Shown: in pieces, positions 29,473 to 37,635 of the stretch | Numbering within the stretch: the first letter of the stretch is position 1 | Layout of the letters: each line of letters opens with the position of its first letter | DNA from: a virus | IMG/VR virus record: IMGVR_UViG_3300010371_000065 | Location: 1-40,155 of that record | DNA length: 40,155 nucleotides | Reading direction: 5' to 3' (one strand) | Notes under the pieces: model-generated | What the model saw: the letters and a program-made list of their open reading frames with translations, nothing else | Told to the model about the DNA's origin: nothing | Database searches by the model: none | Position numbers and translations under genes: made by a program

Positions 29473-29759
29473 TGATCATGTGCTTCAGGTTGCGGCAGGC
29501 CGAGACGCTCATCAAGGTCATGCCAGATTTCATCACCTGCCATGCGATGCTGCCGCACGTCACGTTCAGCTTCACGCCGTAGACGCTCCATCGCCGAGCC
29601 ACGCTGCTTGTACGGCCCGCCGACATCCTGCCAACCGTTCTCGCTAGCGTCGCTGAGGCGCTGCAAGAAGTAGCGCAGCGCCTCCTGTCCATTGATCGTT
29701 ACCGTGCGCTGTGCGATCTGGTAGCCTTCTGGCGGCCAGCGCACATGGTAGCGTGGCAT
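29469..29759 (-). CDS. Leftward protein within the head region (moron)
   Basis: A 96-residue basic protein. A beta-like N-terminus (Y-H-V-R-W-P-P-E-G-Y) is followed by a helix and a second charged helix (M-E-R-L-R-R-E-A-E-R-D), ending in a His-rich tail. GGGAG eight bases before ATG gives a good start. Second gene of a two-gene unit driven from 30095-30123. Unrecognised. Opposed orientation and its own promoter argue for expression independent of late transcription, for example in lysogens. Confidence 0.7.
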   Translation of the reverse strand: MPRYHVRWPPEGYQIAQRTVTINGQEALRYFLQRLSDASENGWQDVGGPYKQRGSAMERLRREAERDVRQHRMAGDEIWHDLDERLGLPQPEAHDH

Positions 29760-29764
29760 GATAG

Positions 29765-30043
29765 CTACTCCCAGCCTACGGCGTCAGGATCGCCAGCAGC
29801 ATGGAACGCGTCGAATGCAGCCATATACGCCGCTGTGGCTTCACTGGCGCGCTGATTCGCAGTCTTCCATGTCTCGTTGTACTGGTTCCAGATGGCGCGC
29901 TCCTCATCATTGGACGGAATGCCAAAGTAGCCACGACCCGTGAGGCATGCATGGAGCGCGTTACTTGCCGCGTTCGCCTCAGCGATAGCCTCATCAGAAG
30001 CCGTCTTCAGCGCATTGAGTTCGTCCTGTGTCGGTTTGTTCAT
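29765..30043 (-). CDS. Leftward helical protein within the head region (moron)
   Basis: A 92-residue acidic, Ala-rich protein, two long helices (E-L-N-A-L-K-T-A-S-D-E-A-I-A-E-A and Q-R-A-S-E-A-T-A-A-Y) around a G-R-G-Y-F-G-I-P turn. AAGGAGAA precedes ATG 30043. It is the first gene after the strong leftward promoter; the next starts five bases after its stop. I do not recognise a family. A coiled-coil effector or an antitoxin-like partner are both open. Confidence 0.7.
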   Translation of the reverse strand: MNKPTQDELNALKTASDEAIAEANAASNALHACLTGRGYFGIPSNDEERAIWNQYNETWKTANQRASEATAAYMAAFDAFHAAGDPDAVGWE

Positions 30044-30094
30044 CTCGGTTCTCCTTTTGGTGCTGTTCAGTGGTCACTCGCCGCCGATGAATTA

Positions 30095-30123
30095 ACTATA
30101 ACGCATTATCATTAACGTGTCAA
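30095..30123 (-). promoter_or_regulatory. Strong leftward promoter of the moron unit
   Basis: Read leftward: TTGACA (30118-30123), 17 bases, TATAGT (30095-30100). Predicted start near 30088, about 45 bases before the first gene. It matches the consensus better than most sites here. Confidence 0.85.
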
Positions 30124-30133
30124 GGGTTTTCTT

Positions 30134-30163
30134 GACGAGTTTTGAAAACTCGTCAAAACTCGT
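30134..30163. promoter_or_regulatory. Operator-like palindrome cluster (ACGAGTTTT)
   Basis: GACGAGTTTT (30134-30143) and AAAACTCGTC (30145-30154) are perfect arms around one G, and a further AAAACTCGT follows at 30155-30163. It lies just upstream of the moron -35 and before the MuF gene. The same 9-mer lies at 12670-12678. Confidence 0.65.
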
Positions 30164-30179
30164 AGAAAGTCGCTGATCG

Positions 30180-33100
30180 ATGTCTTCTAACCCGCTCAAT
30201 GTGGACGCCTACCGCGCCAGCCTGCTGCAACTTCAGCAACAGCAGCAGGCGCGTCTGGCCGCGTTGACCGAGCAGGTGGAGGGCAGTCTGGGGGCTAACT
30301 GGCAGCGCGGCGTCGCAGCAACACCGGCGCTCTATGGCCCCATCCTCGATCAGTATGCGCAAGACCTGGCCGCGCTTCGAGCCGCCAACGACGATCCCGC
30401 AGCAACACTCTCGTTGGATTGGCTCACCTCGCGCAATCCGCAGATCGCCAGCATCGAGGCGAATGTCAAAGCCAGCCTGGACAAATATGCGGCGCAATCC
30501 GCGACGACGGTCACGACGGCACAGGCGTCCGCCGCTGGTCTTGGCCTCGATGACGCCTCGCACCTCACACAACAGGCGCTCTGGCCTGCGGTGGACGGCG
30601 CTGGTGTCCCACCTGCCATGCTGTTCAACCGGCCGAATCCTGACGCGTTGGCCGCCTGGGTGGGTCGGGCAGGGAATGGCCACCCACTCGGCGATCTGTT
30701 TGCCAATTTCGGGTCTGAGGCGACGACCGCCGCACGTCAGGCCATGATGCTGGGACTCGCCACCGGGGCCAACCCGAAGGCGATGGCCTCTGGCATCGCC
30801 GATGCGATGGGCATCAGCCGCTCGCGTGCGACCATCATTGCGCGCACTGAGGTACTGGGAAGCTACCGCAGCGCCGCGCATGAGACGTACCGCGCCAATA
30901 GCGACGTGCTGAACGGCTGGGTCTGGTCGGCTGGTGGAAATTCACCATGTGCCATGTGCGCCGGGATGGATGGCCTGCAATTCAGTCTCGATGAGGAGTT
31001 GGTAGATCACCCGTGCGGGAAGTGCAGTCCCATCCCGATCACGAAAACGTGGGATGACATCCTCTCACCGCTTGGCATCAGCGGCGATGATATCGGCGAG
31101 ACGAGCATGGGCGAAGACGGCGCGTATGAGAGCTTCTCAGACCGCTTCTCATCGCTGCCAGCGGCGCAGCAGCGCGACATTATCGGCACCAAGACGGGCT
31201 ATGAGGCGTACCAACGCGGCGAGGTGACGCTCAAAGACTTCATTGGCAAACGCCCGGCGGAGGATGGCTGGCCCGCGCAATATTACCAGAAATCCCTGCG
31301 CGAGATGCAGATTCCCACACGCCAGGGGCTGCACGTTACGCCATCTGACTACCTCACGGAGCGGCTCTATCGCCAGCCGGGTCTCAACACGGTGGACGCG
31401 AGTAGACTGCGCGCCGCGCGGATGCCGCCCTGGGCGCGGCAGACACCCGCCTCGCAGATGGTGTATCAGATTCTGCGCAATGGCCTCCCCACTGATCTCC
31501 CAGAGGTGCTCGACCGCCCGGTGTTGATCGAGGGGCTGCGGCAGATGCTCGAAAGCGATATCCCTGCGAATGTGCGCGCAGCGGTGGAGCGCCAACTGAC
31601 TGACCTGGGCGCGCCACTGGAGCGGGTTGCGCTCAACACCACGCCGGGCTGGCAGCGCGATATCAATGACCTCTACCGCGACATCATTGACCGCAACTAT
31701 AGCATCCGCGCCGAGGATTATTTCAACAATCAGGCGCTACGTGCGGTGTTCGACGCCATGCCCAACCGCGCGCCAAATGTCTGGAATGACATCCGCGCCT
31801 ATGCCCGCGCCCATCAATTCGACCGACCCCATTTCTACAAGCAGGCCATCGAGAATACGCTGAATGAGATCAAACGCCTCAATGGCGAGGAACTGGCGGC
31901 GCTGGCTAATCAGGGCATCTATCCGACGGCGGTGGGGCGTGACCTGGCCAATGAGATCGCGGATAAGGTCGCGGTGGACATGGCAGGTGTAACGGCTGAG
32001 AGTGTTGATGTTGCCGAGACAGCCGCAGCAGATACAGCCGCCCAAGACGCCGCGTCACTGGCCACGGAGGGCGCTACCGGTGATGTGGCGTTTGCGCCAC
32101 TGCGAACGCAGGGCGCGGATAATCTCGGCTGGAACCTGCTTTCTGATAAGCAGGCCGCGAAACAAGACGCGAAACTCATGAGCCAATTGCAAAAAGACGC
32201 GGCGCGGGTCGAGAAGGGTAAGGTCGATTCAGTCGCCTCAGCGCTCGATCAACGGCTTGCTGAGTCGCCTGCATGGCGCGCCTACGTGCAGAGCCGCTCC
32301 TATCTCAATGATGGTGAGCAGGTTGCGCAGAACATCCTGCGGCAGTGGCGTCTCAACGCTAGCGAAGATGCGGCGGCGGCTAATTGGCAGCTCGGCATGC
32401 AGAAGATCGCGGCGCAGGAGTTCAGCATCCCTAACGCGGCGCTATCGCATATTGACCCCGCCCTCCTCGCCGCCGCAGGCTCCTCGAACGAGGCCGATAT
32501 CGCGGCGCTGCGCGCGTTTGAGCGCGCGCAATATGACGCCACCCAGCAGTGGTTCAGGGATCAGGGTGTCTCGACGGTGCGGCTCTATCGCGGCGTCTCA
32601 TTTGGGAGCCCCGACCAGGCTGCTGGGATCGCCTTTGATGGCAGCGCGCAACACGCCGCCATGAATCTCGCGCCGCTGTCCAGCTTCACCCTCAGCCCAA
32701 ACACCGCGCTCGATTTCAGCCGGGGCTTTGAGTTGTCCGGCATGGGCGGGGGGCAATATCAGGCAGTGCTGGCGGTGGATGTGCCAGTCTCGCGTATTCT
32801 CTCACTGAACGCGACTGGCTTTGGCTCGTTGAACGAGTCAGAGGTGGTGTTGCTGGGTGGCGTCAATCAGCCCGTGGCTATCGTCGCCTGGGATGCCGGT
32901 CAACACGCGTTGCCGCAGGTTGCGGAATTGCAGGCCGCATTGAGTGATTTGCCCGCTGCGCCTGAGGTCGCCTTTGCCACCGCGCGCGCGCAAAGCGGCT
33001 TTATCACCGAGACAGCCAGCTACGACTTGACGCCAGACGACAAGATATTCGCCGCGCAGATCAAGAGCCAGGTGGATGCGCTCGATCAGAGCGCGCTCAC

Positions 33101-34019
33101 ACATGACCACGCTCTGAACATCGGTGCGCAGATTCACGACCGCATCATGAGCGATCCGGTGGTGGCAGACCTGCATGACTACGCCGCTGAGGCGCGTGCT
33201 ATCGCCACCACGCCTACCACCGACCTTACCGATGGCCAACTGGCGTGGCTCCATGCCGAGCCGGATGCGCTGGCGGCGCATGGTGGCGTGCGCGTCGGGC
33301 TGGCGCAGGCTGAGTATCAGGCTGAGTATCAGGCGCGGGTATTGACCTATCTGCAAGAGGTACGCGAGATGGGCGGCGCTGACATCAACCTCAATGAGGC
33401 CGCCGACGCTTTTGACGCGCGCGCCGCCACCGAGCTACGCAGCATGCAGGATGTGATGCCAAAAGATTGGATCGAGGCCAGCAACAATCTCGGCGATTTG
33501 AACGTGGTCAAAAATCGAGCCACCAATAGCGTCGGATTTTACGAACACACCTACGAGGGCAATGGCACAATCTCACTGAGTTACAACCGCAATACTCCAG
33601 AAGGCGATATGGGCGTACGCTCCACTGCGCTCCATGAGATGATGCACCGCATAGAGGACGCCATCCCGCAGATCGGGCAATTAGAGCAGCAGTTCTACGA
33701 CTACCGTACCGCCGGTGAGGACTTGGTAAAGCTCACCAATGGCATCGGGCAGAAGACCAAGCTCGATCAGTGGCTCGATCAGTACCTGGGCCGAGAGCCA
33801 CAGACGAGTCTGCATGCGGGCAGTTTTATCAAGCCAGACGGCACGATGGGCTTTGCGCCAAACACCCAAAGCTATGAACTACTCTCGATGGGCGCCGAGG
33901 CGCTGCTCGGTGGCGTCGCCGATATGGCATACTTACGTGAGGATGAGGAATTTATTCACTTTATTCTCGGCCTCTTATCCATCGTGCGCGGTGATGCCGC
34001 AGGAGCCGTCTTACCATGA
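30180..34019 (+). CDS. MuF-type minor head protein fused to ADP-ribosyltransferase-like and HExxH domains
   Basis: A 1279-residue protein, far longer than ordinary MuF proteins. Residues about 110-290 are the MuF domain: I-A-R-T-E-V-L-G-S-Y (about 219), W-V-W-S-A-G, C-A-M-C-A-G-M-D-G and H-P-C-G-K-C. Residues about 790-900 look like an R-S-E ADP-ribosyltransferase: R-L-Y-R-G (801), S-S-F-T-L-S (834), then E-S-E (about 884). About 1152-1156 is H-E-M-M-H, a metallopeptidase-type motif. The protein probably sits at the portal vertex and is injected. Its promoter and ribosome binding site are weak. Known MuF fusions to toxin domains in temperate phages support an effector role acting on the host. 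Confidence 0.75.
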   Translation: MSSNPLNVDAYRASLLQLQQQQQARLAALTEQVEGSLGANWQRGVAATPALYGPILDQYAQDLAALRAANDDPAATLSLDWLTSRNPQIASIEANVKASLDKYAAQSATTVTTAQASAAGLGLDDASHLTQQALWPAVDGAGVPPAMLFNRPNPDALAAWVGRAGNGHPLGDLFANFGSEATTAARQAMMLGLATGANPKAMASGIADAMGISRSRATIIARTEVLGSYRSAAHETYRANSDVLNGWVWSAGGNSPCAMCAGMDGLQFSLDEELVDHPCGKCSPIPITKTWDDILSPLGISGDDIGETSMGEDGAYESFSDRFSSLPAAQQRDIIGTKTGYEAYQRGEVTLKDFIGKRPAEDGWPAQYYQKSLREMQIPTRQGLHVTPSDYLTERLYRQPGLNTVDASRLRAARMPPWARQTPASQMVYQILRNGLPTDLPEVLDRPVLIEGLRQMLESDIPANVRAAVERQLTDLGAPLERVALNTTPGWQRDINDLYRDIIDRNYSIRAEDYFNNQALRAVFDAMPNRAPNVWNDIRAYARAHQFDRPHFYKQAIENTLNEIKRLNGEELAALANQGIYPTAVGRDLANEIADKVAVDMAGVTAESVDVAETAAADTAAQDAASLATEGATGDVAFAPLRTQGADNLGWNLLSDKQAAKQDAKLMSQLQKDAARVEKGKVDSVASALDQRLAESPAWRAYVQSRSYLNDGEQVAQNILRQWRLNASEDAAAANWQLGMQKIAAQEFSIPNAALSHIDPALLAAAGSSNEADIAALRAFERAQYDATQQWFRDQGVSTVRLYRGVSFGSPDQAAGIAFDGSAQHAAMNLAPLSSFTLSPNTALDFSRGFELSGMGGGQYQAVLAVDVPVSRILSLNATGFGSLNESEVVLLGGVNQPVAIVAWDAGQHALPQVAELQAALSDLPAAPEVAFATARAQSGFITETASYDLTPDDKIFAAQIKSQVDALDQSALTHDHALNIGAQIHDRIMSDPVVADLHDYAAEARAIATTPTTDLTDGQLAWLHAEPDALAAHGGVRVGLAQAEYQAEYQARVLTYLQEVREMGGADINLNEAADAFDARAATELRSMQDVMPKDWIEASNNLGDLNVVKNRATNSVGFYEHTYEGNGTISLSYNRNTPEGDMGVRSTALHEMMHRIEDAIPQIGQLEQQFYDYRTAGEDLVKLTNGIGQKTKLDQWLDQYLGREPQTSLHAGSFIKPDGTMGFAPNTQSYELLSMGAEALLGGVADMAYLREDEEFIHFILGLLSIVRGDAAGAVLP

Positions 34020-34303
34020 GCGCCTTTTCAATCACTGGCCTACGCGGTGGGAAGCGTCTCACGGTGGCATGGACAGATGGCGCAATCACCGGTGATGCGG
34101 AAGCCGTCGCCGCCCTCAAACAACTCGCAGACATCTTCGAGGGCGTCACCCGTGGCCAGCCAGGCGGCCCCTATACGACCACCGATCACCTCAGCAGCCC
34201 CTATACCGCCTGCGCGCTGATGAAAGACCTCTTTGAGCGCGGCACAACCACCCAGACGGGCCACCTGCCCCTCCTCGATATTCCGGATGGTGCTATCCAT
34301 TGA
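34016..34303 (+). CDS. Small protein downstream of the MuF fusion
   Basis: A 95-residue protein of mixed beta and helical character, starting F-S-I-T-G-L-R-G-G-K-R. Start overlaps the MuF stop (ATGA), end overlaps the next start (TTGA), so it is tightly coupled. It may be a head component or a partner of the MuF protein, such as an immunity factor. Neither can be shown from sequence. Confidence 0.6.
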   Translation: MSAFSITGLRGGKRLTVAWTDGAITGDAEAVAALKQLADIFEGVTRGQPGGPYTTTDHLSSPYTACALMKDLFERGTTTQTGHLPLLDIPDGAIH

Positions 34304-34458
34304 AGAATCCCCAAGAAGACGACGAAGAACAAGACGATCTCCCCGTCATCGACATAGACGCCGACCCTCAGAACGCCAACTGGCTGCGCATCCTCGCCAA
34401 AAGCCGCGAAGACGAAGCGGCCAAGAAACAGCGACAACCACAACCCCCTCAACAGTGA
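34300..34458 (+). CDS. Very small acidic protein with TTG start
   Basis: A 52-residue protein beginning (TTG) M-K-N-P-Q-E-D-D-E-E. The first 25 residues are very acidic, then a helix (W-L-R-I-L-A-K-S-R-E) and a Gln/Pro-rich tail. TTG overlaps the previous TGA as TTGA, a coupled arrangement, and the frame fills the remaining space. Small acidic genes between minor head and scaffold genes are common in phages. Function unknown. Confidence 0.5.
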   Translation: MKNPQEDDEEQDDLPVIDIDADPQNANWLRILAKSREDEAAKKQRQPQPPQQ

Positions 34459-34464
34459 TGTAAC

Positions 34465-34479
34465 GCGGCCAGGAGCCGC
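34465..34479 (+). other. Short hairpin after the MuF cluster
   Basis: GCGGC-CAGGA-GCCGC, five pairs. It lies between the small acidic gene and the scaffold promoter; no U-run follows. Confidence 0.3.
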
Positions 34480-34500
34480 CTACATAAACGCTGCGTTTCG

Positions 34501-34532
34501 GTGATTTGTCCACCAACCCCTTGACAAATCAC
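34501..34532. promoter_or_regulatory. Inverted repeat overlapping the -35 of the scaffold promoter
   Basis: GTGATTTGTC (34501-34510) and GACAAATCAC (34523-34532) are perfect ten-base arms 12 bases apart. The right arm covers most of the TTGACA. It is a candidate operator, or a hairpin that ends upstream transcription. Confidence 0.6.
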
Positions 34533-34548
34533 ACGCAGTATGTATACT
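34521..34548 (+). promoter_or_regulatory. Promoter of the scaffold-capsid unit
   Basis: TTGACA (34521-34526), 16 bases, TATACT (34543-34548). Predicted start near 34555, only about seven bases before the scaffold ATG at 34562, so this transcript would be nearly leaderless. Confidence 0.75.
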
Positions 34549-34561
34549 TGGAGATGTAGCT

Positions 34562-35287
34562 ATGCCCACGAACTCTACGACCGGGAACAGCCAGGAGCTG
34601 CCCGGATCGCAGTCCCCAGACGACAGAAACGGTCAGGAACCGGCTGCGTCGCCAGTGTCATCGACACGCGATAGCAGCGCCCCCAACGGCTCCGGTGACA
34701 GTCCCGACAGAGACGCCATCATCGAGTCTCTGCGCCGTGAGAACGCCAAGTATCGCAAGGATGACAAACGGCTCGCCGAACTGGAGAAACGCTTCCAGGA
34801 CGAGGAGGCCGCCAAACTCAGCGACAAAGAGCGGTACGAAAAGCAGCTTGCCGAGCAGAAAGCCACCATTGACGACCTCAGGGTGCGCGCTGACTTGAAG
34901 CTCGCCGCCGCCGATCTCGGCATCAGCCTGAAACTGGCGCAAATCATCCTCCCGAAAGCCGATCTCACGTTTGACGACGAGGGTAACGCCACCAATGTTG
35001 TGGCGTTACTCAAAGCGGCGGCTGAGGCGCATGAAATCCCGCTGAAATCAGCAACCAACGGGACACAGCAGCAATCCACTCAGCAGCCACAGCAGCGTGT
35101 GACCAGTGGCGGCGCCGTCAATCCAGGCCGAAGCACAACCAACGGCAGCAACAACGGACTCTTTGACGGCGACCCGCAGACGGTGATGGCGCGTATCTCC
35201 CACCTCTCGCCCGGCGAATATGCGGCGCGGCGGCAGGAGATCACAAGCTTCATCGCTGGGAACTGGAACAAGCTTTCCGGTCGTTAG
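34562..35287 (+). CDS. Capsid scaffold protein
   Basis: A 241-residue protein. Residues 1-58 are disordered and polar. About 60-115 form a charged coiled coil (L-R-R-E-N-A-K-Y-R-K-D-D-K-R-L-A-E-L-E-K); 118-165 are helical with hydrophobic spots, and the last 75 are Gln/Ser/Gly-rich. This is the typical plan of siphophage scaffolds, which direct capsid assembly and then leave. It directly precedes the major capsid gene. GGAG before ATG is present in a longer transcript but might be missing from the short promoter-derived one. Confidence 0.85.
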   Translation: MPTNSTTGNSQELPGSQSPDDRNGQEPAASPVSSTRDSSAPNGSGDSPDRDAIIESLRRENAKYRKDDKRLAELEKRFQDEEAAKLSDKERYEKQLAEQKATIDDLRVRADLKLAAADLGISLKLAQIILPKADLTFDDEGNATNVVALLKAAAEAHEIPLKSATNGTQQQSTQQPQQRVTSGGAVNPGRSTTNGSNNGLFDGDPQTVMARISHLSPGEYAARRQEITSFIAGNWNKLSGR

Positions 35288-35292
35288 GGGAC

Positions 35293-35314
35293 GCGCCACG
35301 GCTCACGTGGTCGC
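35293..35314 (+). other. Hairpin between scaffold and capsid genes
   Basis: GCG-CCACG pairs with CGTGG-(T)-CGC around GCTCA, eight pairs with one bulged T. A stable structure here could adjust the scaffold-to-capsid ratio. No U-run follows. Confidence 0.4.
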
Positions 35315-35348
35315 GTGCATCCCGTAGTTACCACAACGGAGTACACCC

Positions 35349-36263
35349 GTGAGTCTCGACGCCTTTATCCCTGAACTCTGGGCCGATACCCTGCTCGTCG
35401 CGCTGCGGAAAGAGTTGGTCTTCGCCAATCTCTGCAACCGCGACTACGAGGGCCAGCTGAAGCAGATGGGCGATACCGTCCGCATCAGCGGTATCGGCAG
35501 TATCACCGTCAACAACTATGTCAAGGACACCGACATCAACGCGCCGCAGGCATTGACCGACGCACAGACCATGCTCTCCATCACCCAGGCGAAATACTAC
35601 AATTTCGAGGTCGATGATGTCGATCAGGCGCAGCAGCACCCCAAGGTGATGAGGGAGGCCATGTCCTACGCCGCGTACCAGTTGGCGGAAGGCATTGATG
35701 AATACGTGGCGGGCTTCTACACCGACGCGCCCACCGGCAACACCATCGGCTCTAGCGGCTCACCAGTGGTGATTTCCGCGCCAACCGACGCCAACATTGC
35801 GGGCGGCACGACTGTTTACGACGAGTTGGTGACACTCAGCCAATACCTCACACAGAACAACGTGCCGATGACGGGCCGCTGGGCGGTCATCCCGCCGTGG
35901 TGCGCCACCTATCTCGCGCTCGATCTGCGCTTCACCAGTTTCAACACGGCGCAGGCGCAGGCGCGGCTGGCGAGTGGCTCTGTCGCGGGCAGCGGCGATT
36001 ATTTCCTTGGTCAGATCGCCGGGATGGATGTCTACCAGTCCAACAACGCGCACAATGTGGGTGGCACCAAGGGCGCGGCAGGGTCGCAAGATGTGGTCTT
36101 GGCGGGTCACGCGATGGCGCTCTCCTACGCCGATGGCCTCACCAAGACCGAGGCCTACCGGCCCCCGCTGCGCTTCGCCGATGCCGTCAAGGGCATCTGC
36201 CTCTACGGCGCGAAAACCGTGCGTCCGCAGGCGTTGGCGGTGGGCTTCTTCCAGCACCCATAA
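35349..36263 (+). CDS. Major capsid protein
   Basis: A 304-residue shell protein with GTG start and CGGAG seven bases upstream. It begins F-I-P-E-L-W-A-D-T-L-L-V-A-L-R-K and continues C-N-R-D-Y-E-G-Q-L and G-D-T-V-R-I-S-G-I, the N-arm and E-loop style of many siphophage capsid proteins with the HK97 fold. The C-terminus has the D-V-Y-Q-S-N-N and A-V-G-F-F-Q-H-P elements of the family. It follows scaffold and precedes connector genes, as expected. No protease gene is recognised nearby. Confidence 0.9.
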   Translation: MSLDAFIPELWADTLLVALRKELVFANLCNRDYEGQLKQMGDTVRISGIGSITVNNYVKDTDINAPQALTDAQTMLSITQAKYYNFEVDDVDQAQQHPKVMREAMSYAAYQLAEGIDEYVAGFYTDAPTGNTIGSSGSPVVISAPTDANIAGGTTVYDELVTLSQYLTQNNVPMTGRWAVIPPWCATYLALDLRFTSFNTAQAQARLASGSVAGSGDYFLGQIAGMDVYQSNNAHNVGGTKGAAGSQDVVLAGHAMALSYADGLTKTEAYRPPLRFADAVKGICLYGAKTVRPQALAVGFFQHP

Positions 36264-36300
36264 TTGTCGCGCTCACAGGAGCCTTCAGGAGTAGATAGCC

Positions 36301-36696
36301 ATGACTGCACGTACCAACCTGCCTGTGACCGCGCTGACGGTCAACGCCAAGACGGCGATCAGCACGACCGCCATCGACCAGACCAACGGGATGAATTGCG
36401 CGCTGGCCTCGACGGCCATCCCCGCCTCGCCTGAGTCGGAGAATCTGGTGCTGGTGGTGGATAACACCGCCGCTGGCGCGCACAACTTCATCCTGCGCGC
36501 GGGGGGCAGCAACCCACCCGCCTTTCGCAAGGACCTGGGCGACCTGACCATCTCCATCGGCGCGACGACCACGGTCTACATCGGGCCGTTTGACTGGTCA
36601 CGCTTCTGTCAGACCGATGGCAGCCTCAACATCGACTTTGACTCTGGCACGACCGGCACCATTCAGGCGCTGTTGCTGCCGCGCGCGACAGCCTAG
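36301..36696 (+). CDS. Head decoration or fibre-like head protein
   Basis: A 131-residue protein, beta-rich, Thr/Ala/Gly-rich, with N-F-I-L-R-A-G-G and V-Y-I-G-P-F-D-W-S-R, like small capsid-surface or decoration proteins encoded immediately after capsid genes. AGGAG lies upstream at a longer distance. Position is the main support. Confidence 0.6.
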   Translation: MTARTNLPVTALTVNAKTAISTTAIDQTNGMNCALASTAIPASPESENLVLVVDNTAAGAHNFILRAGGSNPPAFRKDLGDLTISIGATTTVYIGPFDWSRFCQTDGSLNIDFDSGTTGTIQALLLPRATA

Positions 36697-36709
36697 AAGA
36701 AGGTAGCGC

Positions 36710-36973
36710 ATGAAAGGCTTTGGTATGGAATCGGTCTGGCTCAGGACACCACCCACAGAAACTGATGTACGCATTGTCCACGTCAACCACGAGGACACGT
36801 ACAAACGGCTACTCGCCGATGGCTGGGTGGTGATCGAGCAGCCAGCGCCGGAACCACCCACGCCAGAGCCTGACATGCCCGCTAGCGAGGTTGGAGCGGT
36901 CTCTGAGACCGCTCCAACACCCCGCAAATCCGATGCGCAGTCAGTGGTGAGGAGGGCGCGACATGGCGGTTAG
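36710..36973 (+). CDS. Small head-region protein with palindrome-encoded linker
   Basis: An 87-residue protein. Residues 1-45 have a compact look (V-R-I-V-H-V-N-H-E-D-T-Y-K-R-L-L), typical of short head proteins that end in W-V-V-I. Residues 45-75 are Pro/Glu-rich, and the stretch around 60-70 is encoded by a 29-base palindrome. AAGG before ATG supports the start. The last 11 bases overlap the adaptor gene. Function unknown. Confidence 0.6.
   Translation: MKGFGMESVWLRTPPTETDVRIVHVNHEDTYKRLLADGWVVIEQPAPEPPTPEPDMPASEVGAVSETAPTPRKSDAQSVVRRARHGG
36890..36918. repeat. 29-base palindrome inside a head gene
   Basis: GTTGGAGCGGTCTC (36890-36903) and GAGACCGCTCCAAC (36905-36918) are perfect 14-base arms around one T. 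Same geometry as 16706-16734 but unrelated sequence. It is in the disordered tail of the encoded protein. Confidence 0.8.
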
Positions 36974-37631
36974 AGCGACGATGGCCAATCTCATTACCAA
37001 GGTGCGCAGCCTCATCAACGACCCCAGCGGCGGCGGTGAGGTCTGGGGCGATCAGGATATCCAGGATCAACTCGACCGCACCCGCTTCGATATCCGCTAT
37101 GAGCAACTGACCGCCGGGCCAACCATCCTGAACGCGGCCAGCACCAACAATCAGGCGGGGATCATCTGGGCGGATTACTACTCGCGTTACCAATGGTGGG
37201 AAGACGATGTGGTCCTGCAAGGGGTCAACACCAGCACCAGCGCCGCCTGGGTCGTGCTCACACCCGCCGCCTCAGAGAACTTCTATGGCCACTGGCAGTT
37301 TGAGACGAGCGTCTTTACGACGGGCACGGTGCCCGGCCAGTATCCGCCGGTCTTCGCCACTGGCAAGTCCTTTGATGTTTACATGGCGGCGGCGAATCTG
37401 CTGGAGATGTGGGCGGCGAAATATGCGCTGGCCTTCGATTTTACCGCCGATGGGCAGAGCTTCCACCGCTCGCAACTGATTCCCAATCTCACCAAGCTCG
37501 CCTGTACCTACCGGATGCAGGCGCGCGTCGTGACGGCGTTCCCGCTACGCATGGACTTGGCGACGCCGACGGGTGGACATGTGGAGCATGTGCCACTACT
37601 CGGCAACAACGACACCATCAATCAGGAGTAG
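36963..37631 (+). CDS. Head-tail connector (adaptor) protein
   Basis: A 222-residue protein in the connector position after the capsid genes. It begins with a helical segment of the type N-L-I-T-K-V-R-S-L-I-N-D-P and D-I-Q-D-Q-L-D-R-T-R, which matches gp6/gp15-type adaptors that attach to the portal. The rest is beta-rich, then helical (L-E-M-W-A-A-K-Y-A-L-A-F). GAGGAGG precedes ATG. Good by position and pattern. Confidence 0.75.
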   Translation: MAVRATMANLITKVRSLINDPSGGGEVWGDQDIQDQLDRTRFDIRYEQLTAGPTILNAASTNNQAGIIWADYYSRYQWWEDDVVLQGVNTSTSAAWVVLTPAASENFYGHWQFETSVFTTGTVPGQYPPVFATGKSFDVYMAAANLLEMWAAKYALAFDFTADGQSFHRSQLIPNLTKLACTYRMQARVVTAFPLRMDLATPTGGHVEHVPLLGNNDTINQE

Positions 37632-37635
37632 GCAA

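Noticed and set aside
30133-30160. Rightward promoter for the MuF gene (TTGACG, 17 bases, AAAACT)
   Set aside because: The -10 is poor and the hexamers are parts of the operator palindrome; read-through from the portal gene is enough.
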